Shown: positions 8,372-17,388, counted from the first letter of the stretch. The stretch: DNA of 64,000 nucleotides from Lachnospiraceae bacterium A4 (GCA_000403215.2 KE159531.1:18707-82706); one strand, 5' to 3'. The notes: generated by a model not told the origin, from the letters alone. Made by a program: numbers and translations.

Positions 8372-8937
8372 GTCTGCCTGTATATCAGACGTCCGATGAG
8401 GGAAGTAGCAGAGATAAAAACAAATACGATTGTCTGAAGCAGCATATATCTTGTATTTTGCATGAAGATGAAAAACAGAGCCAGTAAAAAGCTGACAAAC
8501 ATCGTAAAATAGGTTCTCTTAATGAATGTACGGTTTTCCCGTGCATCTACTTCCCGATTTGGATGGTCAACCGGACCGATGAACAGGATAAGTATGGCAG
8601 CAGACAGATACAGCGTAAAAGAGATCGGAATGGGGACTGTAAAATATTTTACTGCCAGCAGGGAAGCTGTGAGTATGAGGCAGGAGCCTATAAAACAGGC
8701 AAAATATGTTTTCATGTGCAAGCCGCCGCCGTAGGAGCGCATGGGGATGAAAAGCAGGAAAAAGAAGAGGCACTCAGGCAGCATACCTAGAAACAGGGCT
8801 ATTATAATGCTGCATACGGTACTCACAGACAGTTCCAGAAAGCACTGGAAGCCGTACTGGTAAATCTCCGTCATTTCCTCGGTAATAATTTCTTTTTCAC
8901 ATATATAATCTGCTAACCTTTTTGCTAAATGTTCCAT
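8368..8937 (-). CDS. agrB: AgrB-type peptide processing protease (locus 1)
   Basis: AgrB is a membrane endopeptidase that cuts AgrD after the core and forms its thiolactone. This 189-residue protein has the family's length, several membrane segments, and the catalytic pair His74 (RSYGGGLHMKT) and Cys81 (YFACFIGS). A GGAG ribosome site precedes the ATG. It is the last gene of a minus-strand operon xre-RR-HK-agrB, 37 bp after the kinase. Its expected substrate, AgrD1, is encoded divergently at 11629, not beside agrB as in staphylococci. Confidence 0.95.
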   Translation of the reverse strand: MEHLAKRLADYICEKEIITEEMTEIYQYGFQCFLELSVSTVCSIIIALFLGMLPECLFFFLLFIPMRSYGGGLHMKTYFACFIGSCLILTASLLAVKYFTVPIPISFTLYLSAAILILFIGPVDHPNREVDARENRTFIKRTYFTMFVSFLLALFFIFMQNTRYMLLQTIVFVFISATSLIGRLIYRQT

Positions 8938-8974
8938 GACAGCTCCTTCAATAAAATTAAAAATCAGTCATATG

Positions 8975-10285
8975 TTATCCGGCTTTCTCCGAACATGAAC
9001 CATACATGATGATAATGACCTGAAACAGATTGCCATTGTCCGTTATATCCATTTGCCCATGATAATTTACAACGACATGGTTTATGGAAGAAAGTCCAAG
9101 GCCGTGATGTATGTTGTCGTTTTTGGTGGTCAGATAGTGGCCGATATTATCTTTTTTCCGCTTTGCCTGATAGTTGTTTTTTATGCATAGCTGAAAAATG
9201 TCTTTGGCATAGGAAATATCAAGGCATATAACCCCTTTTTCGCCTAGAATATCCCGGCAGGCTTCCAGGGCATTTTCCAGCAGGTTTCCTAAAATTATGG
9301 CCAAATGCCCGCTCTCAAATGGAAGGGATGCGGGTACAAGAACATTGACATCAAACTGTATGTTATCTTTTTGCGCTGCGGCATATGCATTATTGATTAA
9401 GGAATCTATGACGATGTTACCGCTGCGGGAAACTTCCTCCGGACGATTTCCGGCGCCAATATCCAACATTCGCAGTATGTATTCCTCTGCATCGCCGATC
9501 TGCCCCGTCTGAATCATTCCGAGAAGCCCGGAAAGATGGTTTTTCAGATCATGCCGGATTCTGCGGATTTCAAGATAGAGGCTTTCACGTTCTTCTGCCT
9601 GCTGGCTGCAAAGCTCCAGTTGCTGCGCATACAGTCGGTTTTGCTCACGCAGTTCGGCGTTCCGGCTGATCCAGTCGTAGACCTCAAAGATAATATAGTT
9701 TACAATAAGCAGCAGGAAACTCGCTGTGACGGAGAAAATCATATACTCATTATGAACAGCCGCAATAAGGAATATATGGTGCATCACATAAATGCTGCTG
9801 ACTGGTATCAGTAAAATGCTCAAAAAGTAAAGCAGGGGAATTTCGGAATAGTGCTTATCCTTGATGCAGTGGCTTATGATGACTGATAACAGCAGCATAC
9901 ATATTTTAGATATGAAACTTCCGGCATCCTGAAGCGTTCTGGAATCAAAACCGACAAATGCCAGTATCATTATGACAATGACTTCTACTAACATCCATAC
10001 CGTGCATATCAATAAAGAAAATATGCAGTGCTGCTTAATGCTTCTCTTACGGGTAGCCGAGCTGATCATAAATATCAGCAGGACGTTCCCAACCAATAAC
10101 AGATGGGGCGGGAACATGGAACTGATATTGCTTACGAGCAGAAAAACATAATATGCGCCCCACTCTATGTAACCTTTCAAGTTCCGGATCTCCGGTCCCC
10201 AAAATACATTCATGTATTTCCGGATTATGAGGAGATGGAGCAGCGACAGGAACAGTTCTGATATTATCGTTAAATATTCAGTCAT
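8975..10285 (-). CDS. agrC: AgrC-type sensor histidine kinase (locus 1)
   Basis: The N-terminal 200 residues form about six membrane segments, the sensor module that binds extracellular peptide in this family. A coiled linker (about residues 210-240) leads to the phospho-acceptor His in RRIRHDLKNHLSGLLGM. A GHKL ATPase domain follows, with the N box in AIILGNLLENALEA and a G box in HHGLGLSSINHVV. It overlaps the response regulator start by 4 bp. The ligand is predicted to be the thiolactone made from AgrD1 by AgrB1. Confidence 0.92.
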   Translation of the reverse strand: MTEYLTIISELFLSLLHLLIIRKYMNVFWGPEIRNLKGYIEWGAYYVFLLVSNISSMFPPHLLLVGNVLLIFMISSATRKRSIKQHCIFSLLICTVWMLVEVIVIMILAFVGFDSRTLQDAGSFISKICMLLLSVIISHCIKDKHYSEIPLLYFLSILLIPVSSIYVMHHIFLIAAVHNEYMIFSVTASFLLLIVNYIIFEVYDWISRNAELREQNRLYAQQLELCSQQAEERESLYLEIRRIRHDLKNHLSGLLGMIQTGQIGDAEEYILRMLDIGAGNRPEEVSRSGNIVIDSLINNAYAAAQKDNIQFDVNVLVPASLPFESGHLAIILGNLLENALEACRDILGEKGVICLDISYAKDIFQLCIKNNYQAKRKKDNIGHYLTTKNDNIHHGLGLSSINHVVVNYHGQMDITDNGNLFQVIIIMYGSCSEKAG

Positions 10286-11025
10286 TCTTCTATGACCGCC
10301 TTTCCGCCTGCAATTTTACAAAGCTGCTGGCGCACTTCCTTTTGCCGGTCCTCGCTGATTTTCAATTCCAGTTCTTTCCCCATGTAGCTGATAGTAATAT
10401 TGAAAAAATTCATTTTCTTAACATAGTCGTAATTTACCAAAAAGGACTGGTGTATGCGCAGAAAATATTGCCTGCTTGCTGCCAGTTCCTTTTCGACATT
10501 ATTGAGCTTTCCGTAAAAATGTTCATCAGAGCCGTCTTTCAGGTGGATATAAACGATTCTGTTGCTGCTTTCAAAATAAACGATGTTCCTTACGGACACT
10601 TTCCGTATTTCCTTGTTGAATGTAAACTGGTAGAATACTTCCGTCTCATTGATGCGTTTACAGGATTCCTTAAAATAGCGGGCGAACTGGACAGGGTTTA
10701 AAGGCTTAGAGAGAAAGCGGAATGGCTCCACTTCAAACAGTTCCTTTAAATATTTATCATAACCCGATACATAAATCAGTAGTACTGTTCGGTCTATCTC
10801 ACGGATGTGCCTTGCAGCCGTTATTCCGTCTATCTGCTTCATTTCAATGTCAATAAATATAAGTTGATAATGTTCGCCGTCCTGAATACTTTTCAGAAGG
10901 GTTTTGCCGTCAGAGAATACTTCGGTTTCCACACGGATGCCTAACTTCTGGCTTTCCTGAAATACCAGAGCTTCAATTTCTCCGGTAAATTTGGAATCAT
11001 CATCACAGATTGCTATTCTCAGCAT
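10282..11025 (-). CDS. agrA: AgrA-type LytTR response regulator (locus 1)
   Basis: The receiver domain (residues 1-120) has the acidic pair in ICDDDSKF and the phospho-Asp59 in LIFIDIEMKQIDG. A LytTR DNA-binding domain follows (about 135-235), with the usual VRNIVYFESSNRIVYIHLKD and FLRIHQSFLVNYDYVKK segments. LytTR proteins bind paired direct repeats about 21 bp apart and activate promoters with weak -35 boxes. Such pairs stand before agrD1, the Amidase_6 gene and the radical SAM operon, its proposed targets. The start overlaps the xre gene by 23 bp. Confidence 0.93.
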   Translation of the reverse strand: MLRIAICDDDSKFTGEIEALVFQESQKLGIRVETEVFSDGKTLLKSIQDGEHYQLIFIDIEMKQIDGITAARHIREIDRTVLLIYVSGYDKYLKELFEVEPFRFLSKPLNPVQFARYFKESCKRINETEVFYQFTFNKEIRKVSVRNIVYFESSNRIVYIHLKDGSDEHFYGKLNNVEKELAASRQYFLRIHQSFLVNYDYVKKMNFFNITISYMGKELELKISEDRQKEVRQQLCKIAGGKAVIEE

Positions 11026-11401
11026 TCTTATCCACTTCCTTTGCAGATGTTTCTTCGCTTTCCTTTTGCGCCTGCTCTAAGCGCTCAAGTATGCAGCGGA
11101 GTGTCTTTTGGTTGATTTCGGACAATTTCTGGTAACGGAGGACAATATCATAGCACCTATCCATTTCCTGATTCATGCGGTACTGTCCGTTGTAATCACG
11201 TTTTACATCAGAAATTCCAAGTATGTAGTCGGTAGTAACATTAAAGTAGTCTGCCATTTTTATGAGCGATTCAGAAGGAATATCATAAGCGTGATTTTCC
11301 ATTCTGCTTACTGCCTGTTGAGTAGTGTGAATTACTTCCGCAAGGGCTTCTTGCGACATGTTCTGGCTCTTGCGTAGTTCACGAATACGATTGTTTACCA
11401 T
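11003..11401 (-). CDS. XRE-family transcriptional regulator heading agr locus 1
   Basis: Residues 1-60 are a typical XRE helix-turn-helix (IRELRKSQNMSQEALAEVIH, then TTQQAVSRMENHAYDIPSES). A charged C-terminal tail follows (ERLEQAQKESEETSAKEVDK). Start 11401 is preferred because AAAGGAAA lies about 10 bases upstream; the longer frame to 11437 lacks such a site. It is first in the operon and overlaps the response regulator. It faces agrD1 across a 227-bp divergent region, so it may repress its own operon or agrD1. Confidence 0.88.
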   Translation of the reverse strand: MVNNRIRELRKSQNMSQEALAEVIHTTQQAVSRMENHAYDIPSESLIKMADYFNVTTDYILGISDVKRDYNGQYRMNQEMDRCYDIVLRYQKLSEINQKTLRCILERLEQAQKESEETSAKEVDKNAENSNL

Positions 11402-11529
11402 ATGTACAATTTCCTTTCTAGTATTATTTTTACACATGAGTTAGAAATATACTAACAACACCAGTGAATAACTAAATACACATATATGGGTAAAAATGTA
11501 GATAAAATATCGGTATGGGCATTTTTAAG

Positions 11530-11596
11530 GGAAAAATTACAAGCTGTATCGGAATTTCAACATTAAAACTGAATAAGCTGTAGAATAAGGTATACT
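11530..11596 (+). promoter_or_regulatory. agrD1 promoter with two-box operator
   Basis: GGAAAAATTACAAG starts at 11530 and TCGGAATTTCAACATT at 11549. The -10 hexamer TATACT is at 11591-11596, so the boxes begin 61 and 42 bases before it. No good -35 is present, which suits an activator-dependent promoter. The first box recurs at the same distance before the Amidase_6 gene and the radical SAM gene. Confidence 0.6.
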
Positions 11597-11628
11597 TTTA
11601 CTGAAAAATGAAATTGGAGGTGTATTAT

Positions 11629-11775
11629 ATGTCAGGCAACGGAAAGAAAAATATTACAGCTACAATTTTGGAAAAAGTAGCACGTAATTCTGTGAAAGCA
11701 GCAGCCGACAGCAGATGTATGTACTGTCTGCATCAGCCCAAGCAGCCGACTGGGATCAAGAAGTTTTCCCGATAA
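11629..11775 (+). CDS. agrD: AgrD-type autoinducer precursor (locus 1)
   Basis: This 48-residue peptide is preceded by TTGGAGG. It has an amphipathic leader (ITATILEKVARNSVKAAA), a core with Cys30 in SRCMYCLHQPKQP, and a basic tail. By analogy with staphylococcal AgrD (Cys plus four residues, then the cut), AgrB1 would cut after Leu34 and give a ring Cys-Met-Tyr-Cys-Leu with a short N-terminal tail. A second Cys inside the ring is unusual and could allow alternative closure. The HQPKQP recognition segment is shared exactly with AgrD2. It is transcribed divergently from its locus. Confidence 0.9.
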   Translation: MSGNGKKNITATILEKVARNSVKAAADSRCMYCLHQPKQPTGIKKFSR

Positions 11776-11792
11776 AAAAGCGGCATACGGAA

Positions 11793-11843
11793 AAAATACT
11801 GCCATATATGTGAGGAAACTTACATATATGGCAGTATTTTTTT
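11793..11843 (+). terminator. terminator of agrD1
   Basis: AAAATACTGCCATATATGT (11793-11811) pairs with 11822-11840 around a 10-base loop, followed by a run of seven T. It ends agrD1 as a short single-gene transcript. Confidence 0.85.
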
Positions 11844-11911
11844 GAAAAAGTTTTGTTATCACTGTATGCTTCATAAATGTAAACGAGTTTAAAGAAATTG
11901 GAAAATAGATA

Positions 11912-11977
11912 GGAAAAATGACATACAGAGTCGTTTTTTCAACATTTAGTTTAAAAAGTATGAATAAATATTATATT
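11912..11977 (+). promoter_or_regulatory. Amidase_6 gene promoter with two-box operator
   Basis: GGAAAAATGACATA starts at 11912 and TCGTTTTTTCAACATT at 11931. Over 35 bases this matches the agrD1 operator in register, with identical GGAAAAAT, ACA, TCG and TTTCAACATT blocks. A -10 candidate TATATT starts at 11972, 60 bases after the operator start. No clear -35 is seen. Confidence 0.6.
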
Positions 11978-12038
11978 TTTATTGGAGGAGTGGTCAACAC
12001 TCCAAAGTTGCTAATATATCAAAAAAGGAGGAAAAGAA

Positions 12039-13142
12039 ATGCAATTAGCAAAAGTAAAAAGAAAAGTAATGTCGTTTGCTGTAGTAGGTGCGGTTATATT
12101 ATCCTTGATGGTGCCGGGTATGCCAGTCAATGCTGCACAGGAGGTTGCTGTAACAAATGAAATCAGTTTTCTTGGTGAGGAACAGGTCGATGCTATCTGC
12201 AAAGCGGTTGTAGAAAACATTGAGGAAAATTATGAAGGAGTGTATGCATTTGATAATTATGACATAACAGTTCATAACCAGACAGAAGAGGGTGATACAT
12301 TATATGTGGATGTAGATGTTTTGGTAGACATGACATTGATCCGGAATCCAAAGGACAGTCCGTATATGATGGGAATGAAAGCAGCGTTAGATGAGATTGC
12401 AGGCGCAGAAGAAAAGGAAATTGCTCAGCAGGAGTATGATGCGTATCTACAAAAGATTATGCCCTATTACAACCTACCAGTATTAACAGGATTCTTATAT
12501 CGTGTATATGTTCCAACCATAATGGTATTGGATTCAGAAAGTGATTTCAGATTTGATATGTATCACAGAATGGATATAACGGATGAAGAAGTTATTCTGT
12601 CTGAAGTTTTGGAGGATGAACAGTACACTGAAATTGGAGATAATGAGGATGGCAGAAATTATATTAATGAGGTGTTAATCAGTGCGGCAGCCGAATCAAG
12701 CAACACTATATATGATGCATCGAAGGCAGTGGCTTACGCAGTGGCTCATGCTAAAGATATACCAGAATACAGCTCAGCAAATAACAATGGAAGTGACTGT
12801 GCAAATTTTGTTTCCAAATGTATCAATGCAGGCGGGATTCCACAGGATAGAGCCGGAAATTGGTATCAGGGTTCCACAAATTGGATTCGTACAGGATATT
12901 ACAAAAATGGCGGTGTTGTTCCATATCTTACGGGAAAAGGATATTTTAAATCGGTTTCCTCTAGTAGTGGAGCAACAGAAGGTAGTATTATGTATTATAA
13001 TGCAAAGAGCCATGTTGCCATTGTAACGCTGATTGATGGATCTACAATTAAGTATTCGCATCATTCAAATGTACCAAAGGACGCCGTATATTATGTATAT
13101 AACAGTAAAACCGATAATGTAACATTCTATGTACCAAAATAA
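12039..13142 (+). CDS. secreted Amidase_6-domain protein
   Basis: A Sec signal peptide (basic start, then VMSFAVVGAVILSLMVPGMP, cut near VNA/AQE) precedes a poorly conserved acidic region. The C-terminal 145 residues are an Amidase_6 domain: KAVAYAVAHAKDIPEY, then the probable catalytic Cys in NNGSDCANFVSKC and His in AKSHVAIVTLI. Proteins of this family are putative cell-wall or peptide-cleaving amidases acting outside the cell. AAAGGAGG precedes the ATG. Its promoter shares the operator with agrD1, so it is probably a quorum-controlled secreted effector. Confidence 0.85.
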   Translation: MQLAKVKRKVMSFAVVGAVILSLMVPGMPVNAAQEVAVTNEISFLGEEQVDAICKAVVENIEENYEGVYAFDNYDITVHNQTEEGDTLYVDVDVLVDMTLIRNPKDSPYMMGMKAALDEIAGAEEKEIAQQEYDAYLQKIMPYYNLPVLTGFLYRVYVPTIMVLDSESDFRFDMYHRMDITDEEVILSEVLEDEQYTEIGDNEDGRNYINEVLISAAAESSNTIYDASKAVAYAVAHAKDIPEYSSANNNGSDCANFVSKCINAGGIPQDRAGNWYQGSTNWIRTGYYKNGGVVPYLTGKGYFKSVSSSSGATEGSIMYYNAKSHVAIVTLIDGSTIKYSHHSNVPKDAVYYVYNSKTDNVTFYVPK

Positions 13143-13258
13143 ACTGTATCATTTATTACATAGTAAGGGAAACTGTTTGGATAGACGGTTTCCCTATATG
13201 TGTGTCAGGTGAAGTTACAAATAGAAATTGCAATAAATATATAGGTGTAACAATCGTT

Positions 13259-14566
13259 TTAATATTTGTCTTTTGTAAATGGTAGAGAAATTTCAAATGT
13301 GCATCCACCCCCGGAAGTATCAAATAGCTGTATTTCCCCATCCAATTTATTAACTAATTCATTCGCAATACTGAGTCCAAGTCCAAAATGCGATTTATCA
13401 GTGTGGGATTTATCTGCGCAAAAAAAACGGTCAAAAATGTAAGGTTTATCTTCATCAGAGATTCCCTGCCCATGGTCAATGATGGATATATTTATATTTT
13501 TGTGGGAAAGAGATGCCTTGATTTGGATAGCTGTCTTTGTTTTCGAATGTGAAATTGCATTATCCATAAAAATACTTAAAATCTGGAATAGGCATTCCTG
13601 ATCCGTATATATTGTAGGGAAGCAGGTATCCATAAAGTTCACATCTAAAGCCATTCCTTTTTTGTTGCATATTGGCTCATAAGCTTCATAGAGAGTAATC
13701 AGCAAAGTATCGAGATTTACCATTGTTTTATTAATTTTACATGTACCAGAATCTGAAGAAGCTAGAAAAAGCATATCTTTAATTAATTTTGACATTCGCA
13801 TAGATTCTGTATCTATGATGTTTGAAGCTTTTTTAATTTTCGGTATATTATCACTTAAGCTAATTATTTCGTCATTACTGGCTAATATGACTGCGAGTGG
13901 AGTTTTTAGCTCGTGGGAGGCAGAAGCTATAAAATCTTTCTGGCTTTTTAATACTTTTTCAGTTGGCTTCATAGCATGTTTCAGCAAAAAACGGCTGACG
14001 ATTGTGATACAGATTAGAGCGGTAAACCATATTAATGTGTAAAAGGGCAATTGTTTTTTTATCAGTTCAAAAGTCGTCTTTTTCTGATAAAGCAAGTTCA
14101 GATGGAACATAGTTCCGTTTTTGTCAATAATAACAGATGGTATTCCCCAGTATTTATCATGGTAAACACCGGAAAAGGATATAATTCCGTTTTGTGTTGT
14201 AGAGAATGTTTGATTTAAAACTGTGGTAGATTCAAAGTTTAACTTTTCTGTAAATTTTTCCAACAAAAGGTTTATGTCTGTCGGGAATAGGGAATTACCC
14301 TGATAAACCACATTCCCTTGTGTGTCTGTTAGTAAGGCGAAAATGGAATACTGATTTTCATAAGGCTTAATAATTGTCTGAGGATTTTTTTCTGGATTTT
14401 CTAATTCATAAATCATTAGCGTAGAAAGTCGTTGAAAAAAAATACTATCGCTCATCTGTTTATTATCGATAGAATTAATACACAGTACACCGATAATAAC
14501 AGTTATAACAAGCATGATGGAACTGATAAAAATGATAAATATTTTTTTATATAAATTATCCAGCAT
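13259..14566 (-). CDS. two-component sensor histidine kinase
   Basis: Two membrane segments (about residues 8-30 and 165-185) flank an extracellular sensing domain of about 135 residues. The HisKA motif is in DFIASASHELKTPLAVILAS, followed by N, G1 and G2 boxes (MDNAISHS, DHGQGISDED, HFGLGLSIANELV). ATG 14566 is chosen over the frame start at 14596 because GGAGATT lies before it; it still overlaps the regulator gene by 11 bp. The large extracellular loop argues against a BceS-type kinase. It is paired with the ABC system transcribed divergently. Confidence 0.9.
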   Translation of the reverse strand: MLDNLYKKIFIIFISSIMLVITVIIGVLCINSIDNKQMSDSIFFQRLSTLMIYELENPEKNPQTIIKPYENQYSIFALLTDTQGNVVYQGNSLFPTDINLLLEKFTEKLNFESTTVLNQTFSTTQNGIISFSGVYHDKYWGIPSVIIDKNGTMFHLNLLYQKKTTFELIKKQLPFYTLIWFTALICITIVSRFLLKHAMKPTEKVLKSQKDFIASASHELKTPLAVILASNDEIISLSDNIPKIKKASNIIDTESMRMSKLIKDMLFLASSDSGTCKINKTMVNLDTLLITLYEAYEPICNKKGMALDVNFMDTCFPTIYTDQECLFQILSIFMDNAISHSKTKTAIQIKASLSHKNINISIIDHGQGISDEDKPYIFDRFFCADKSHTDKSHFGLGLSIANELVNKLDGEIQLFDTSGGGCTFEISLPFTKDKY

Positions 14567-15245
14567 TTTTAATCTCCAATCTGTAGCCTGAGCCATAAAT
14601 AGTCTTTATTTCGCAAATGCTTCCTATTTCCCTCAACCTTTTCCGAAGAAATGAAATATAGTTATCCACGTTTCCGGGTACGATATCCGTATCAGTTCCC
14701 CATATTTTATAAATTAACTGCTCACGGGACATAAGAACATGGGGATGCTTTATAAAGGCAGATAATACTTCCGCCTCTTTTGCGGTTAAAAGCAGTGATT
14801 TTTTCCCACAGGTCAAAATGCGTCCACTTTGATTGAAAGATAAATCGGAAAAGCAAAGGTTCATTTCCTGCCTGATTTCGGCAGGGCGTCTGGTCAATGC
14901 CCTGATACGGGCAAGTAACTCTGGAATGTGAAAAGGTTTTACCAGATAGTCGTCTGCGCCATTATCCAATCCTTCTATCCGGTCGTTTAGTTCTGACATT
15001 CCCGTAATGATAATAACAGGGATTGAGATTTGTTTCCGGCGCATTGCTTTTATAATTGTCATTCCGTCAATAATAGGAAGCATACGATCAATAACTGCCA
15101 GATCATAGCAGTATTCTAAATTTAATGCGTAAAGCATTCCAGTTTCCCCGTCATTGCAGTAGTCAACGACATATCCGGCTTTTTGTAGTTCGTCTTGTAT
15201 TAAGCCACAAAGATGTAAATCATCTTCAAGTAATAGTATTTTCAT
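14556..15245 (-). CDS. OmpR/PhoB-family response regulator
   Basis: The receiver domain (1-120) has acidic residues in LLLEDDLHLCG and a phospho-Asp in LAVIDRMLPIIDG (about residue 51-53), with Lys in DYLVKPFHI. A winged-helix domain follows (about 130-225; LLLTAKEAEVLSAFIKHPHV, then VDNYISFLRKRLREIG). It precedes and overlaps its kinase. The intergenic region toward the lipoprotein gene holds an inverted repeat that is the best candidate binding site, so the regulator may control itself and the ABC operon. Confidence 0.92.
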   Translation of the reverse strand: MKILLLEDDLHLCGLIQDELQKAGYVVDYCNDGETGMLYALNLEYCYDLAVIDRMLPIIDGMTIIKAMRRKQISIPVIIITGMSELNDRIEGLDNGADDYLVKPFHIPELLARIRALTRRPAEIRQEMNLCFSDLSFNQSGRILTCGKKSLLLTAKEAEVLSAFIKHPHVLMSREQLIYKIWGTDTDIVPGNVDNYISFLRKRLREIGSICEIKTIYGSGYRLEIKNAG

Positions 15246-15300
15246 AATATCAAATCCTTTTCTGTTTATATTCCATTTTAGTATAGCAGATAATTCTATA

Positions 15301-15350
15301 AAAATCCTATAAAAAGAGATGTATTAATTTATTTCGCTTATAGGATTTTT
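15301..15350. promoter_or_regulatory. inverted repeat between the response regulator and the lipoprotein operon
   Basis: AAAATCCTATAA (15301-15312) and TTATAGGATTTT (15339-15350) are perfect complements 26 bp apart in the divergent promoter region. The position suits an operator for the OmpR-type regulator. A hairpin function in the 5' leader of either transcript cannot be excluded. Confidence 0.5.
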
Positions 15351-15404
15351 TTAGGACTTTGCTGTTAATATGAATTTACAAAAAAAAGAAAGGAAATGTT
15401 TATT

Positions 15405-16151
15405 ATGAAAATGAAAAAACAAACAATCTTGAAAGGTCTAATTATTGGTGTGTGTGTATTGACTTTAGCCGGATGCGGCACGAAGCAGGCAGAAGTACAG
15501 GGGGAGAAAGATATGTCTGTAACAGAGTGGTATCAAAATGATATATCTGATTCAGAAGATATGTCATTAAATAAGGATGAAAAGGGTAGTACTGCTCCTG
15601 AAACGTATGATGCGAACGGCAATGATAATGCAGAACAACCTATGCCGAATGACAATAGTAATATAGAACAACCTATGCCGAATGACAATAGTAATACAGA
15701 ACAACCTATGCCGAATGACAATAGTAATACAGAACAACCTATGCCGAATAAAGACACTACGGCAGAGAACCAGAATAATACTACAGCAAATGATATGGGT
15801 GAGAAAGTGGATGCAGACAGTCTGTATGCATCAGCAGCTATGACAGGAAGCGTTGTGGAATTTTCTGATGGTAGCTGTACAGTAAGTGCTGCCGTAACTG
15901 AAGATGATGGAAAAACCGGTGTAGTTGCTGCACCTGGGTATGAAAGTGAGGACACAAATGTAGTGGTGACATATCAGGAGGGCTGTGTGGTTCAGATTGC
16001 AACCATATATACTTCAACCGGGATAGCAGAATTGGAGCAGGCGTCTGTAGCAGACATTAAGAAACAGGCAAGTGTTATTATCTATGGAAGTTTTGAGGAT
16101 ACACATCATGTAACGGCGACAAAAATTATCATATGTCATAGAACAGCCTGA
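15405..16151 (+). CDS. lipoprotein with EQPMPNDNSN repeats
   Basis: A lipoprotein signal (LTLAGCGTK, Cys of the lipobox) anchors the protein outside the membrane. A linker with four copies of an 11-residue repeat (EQPMPNDNSNT; the last partial) leads to a C-terminal domain of about 110 residues (SLYASAAMTGSVVEFSDGSC onward) that looks beta-rich. ATG 15405 is preferred over 15396 for spacing to AAAGG. It is first in an apparent operon with two permeases and an ATPase, so it may be a substrate-binding or sensing accessory. I recognise no family for the C-terminal domain. Confidence 0.75.
   Translation: MKMKKQTILKGLIIGVCVLTLAGCGTKQAEVQGEKDMSVTEWYQNDISDSEDMSLNKDEKGSTAPETYDANGNDNAEQPMPNDNSNIEQPMPNDNSNTEQPMPNDNSNTEQPMPNKDTTAENQNNTTANDMGEKVDADSLYASAAMTGSVVEFSDGSCTVSAAVTEDDGKTGVVAAPGYESEDTNVVVTYQEGCVVQIATIYTSTGIAELEQASVADIKKQASVIIYGSFEDTHHVTATKIIICHRTA
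15632..15752 (+). repeat. 33-bp coding tandem repeat, about 3.7 copies
   Basis: The unit beginning GAACAACCTATGCCGAATGA starts at 15632, 15665, 15698 and 15731, nearly identical in each copy, and encodes EQPMPNDNSNT. Because it is in frame (33 bp), copy-number change would lengthen or shorten the lipoprotein linker without a frameshift. Confidence 0.9.
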
Positions 16152-16167
16152 ACAGGAGGTATTGATT

Positions 16168-17385
16168 TTGAAATTTTATCAGCTTGCATTTCGGTATTTA
16201 TGCCGAAAAAAGTCTAAGACATTTATTTTGCTTTTGGTATTGCTGTTTATAAACAGTATGATTTTGAGTTCTTACATGATTTTACATGCCACAGAAGATA
16301 CTAGGATAACTATGCAGGAAAAGATGGGAACCAAGGTAGTACTGGAAGTGAAGGAGAGCAGTCAGATTATTATAGAAAATGAGATTAGTGCAATTCGAGA
16401 TTTGGATGGAGTGATATATGTCAACCGTCTGACCAGCAACGCTGTTTATCCTGTTAATTTTAACCCTGTTACAAATAGTGATTCTGAGGAAGAAAATAAC
16501 TGGAAAGTAACATTGCTGTCTTATGATGATCTGGATCGTGACAGTGCCTTTAGTGATTTAAGATATCGCTTGATGGAGGGGAACATGATTACGGAGGGCG
16601 CTGAAAAAGGGGCTGTGATCGATTTTGTGTTGGCGGATGCGAATGGTCTTGAAATAGGGGATGAGATGAAAGTCGGAACAGAAACAGGGAATGTGATCAG
16701 CATAAAGATTATAGGTGTTTTTGTTGCGGGAAGTGAGAGAAACCAAATGGATACCCTACCGGCAGTCAACCGTATTGAAAACCAGATTTTTATTGACAAT
16801 GAATCCTATATGGAGCTGTTTGATGATGTGGGTTACCGTAAGATAGCAGTATATACCAAAAATCCGGATCAGATAGATGTTTTGGTACAGGAATTAGAAG
16901 ATTTTTTAGGTAACAGAGTGGAAATCACAACTGCTGATATGTTATATCGTCAGTTGGAGGTACCGCTGAACAGAATAGTCCGTGTAATGAAACTTATGCT
17001 GATATTCACGTTGGTTGCAGGGGTGACAATTACTTCATTATTACTTTGTATGTGGATGCGGTCGAGAAAAAGAGAACTTGCTGTTTTTATCAGTATGGGA
17101 AAAAGAAAAACGGATATTTTTATGCAGATTTTTATGGAAACGGCAGTCGTCTTTTGCATGTCTGTATTTGGTGCCTGTATAATAGGAAGTGGGATGGCAG
17201 GAATTATGAAAAAACTGCTCATGGAAGAAGATACGGCAGTTCTCTTATCAGTTTCCTTACAAGCAAGGGATATTGCAACAATGTTCTTTGCAGGAGGCTG
17301 TATAGCAGTTATTGCTGTCTGTATCTCATTACTGCCTATCTTAAAGGCAAATCCAAAAGATATTTTATCAAAAATGGAGGGATAG
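16168..17385 (+). CDS. ABC transporter permease, FtsX/MacB-like (first)
   Basis: One membrane segment near residue 16-36 is followed by a large extracellular domain (about 40-265), then three C-terminal membrane segments (about 275-400), the FtsX/MacB topology. The C-terminal ILKANPKDILSKMEG is typical of the family. TTG 16168 is chosen because AGGAGGT at 16155-16161 lies 6-7 bases upstream. It likely pairs with the next permease as a heterodimer powered by the ATPase at 18882. Such systems extrude or sense antimicrobial peptides or lipoproteins. Confidence 0.87.
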   Translation: MKFYQLAFRYLCRKKSKTFILLLVLLFINSMILSSYMILHATEDTRITMQEKMGTKVVLEVKESSQIIIENEISAIRDLDGVIYVNRLTSNAVYPVNFNPVTNSDSEEENNWKVTLLSYDDLDRDSAFSDLRYRLMEGNMITEGAEKGAVIDFVLADANGLEIGDEMKVGTETGNVISIKIIGVFVAGSERNQMDTLPAVNRIENQIFIDNESYMELFDDVGYRKIAVYTKNPDQIDVLVQELEDFLGNRVEITTADMLYRQLEVPLNRIVRVMKLMLIFTLVAGVTITSLLLCMWMRSRKRELAVFISMGKRKTDIFMQIFMETAVVFCMSVFGACIIGSGMAGIMKKLLMEEDTAVLLSVSLQARDIATMFFAGGCIAVIAVCISLLPILKANPKDILSKMEG

Positions 17386-17388
17386 TGA

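Noticed and set aside
15533-15955. Antisense 140-residue ORF over the lipoprotein repeats
   Set aside because: Its repetitive hydrophobic sequence is the reverse reading of the 33-bp repeat; there is no ribosome site and the plus strand has a clear lipoprotein.
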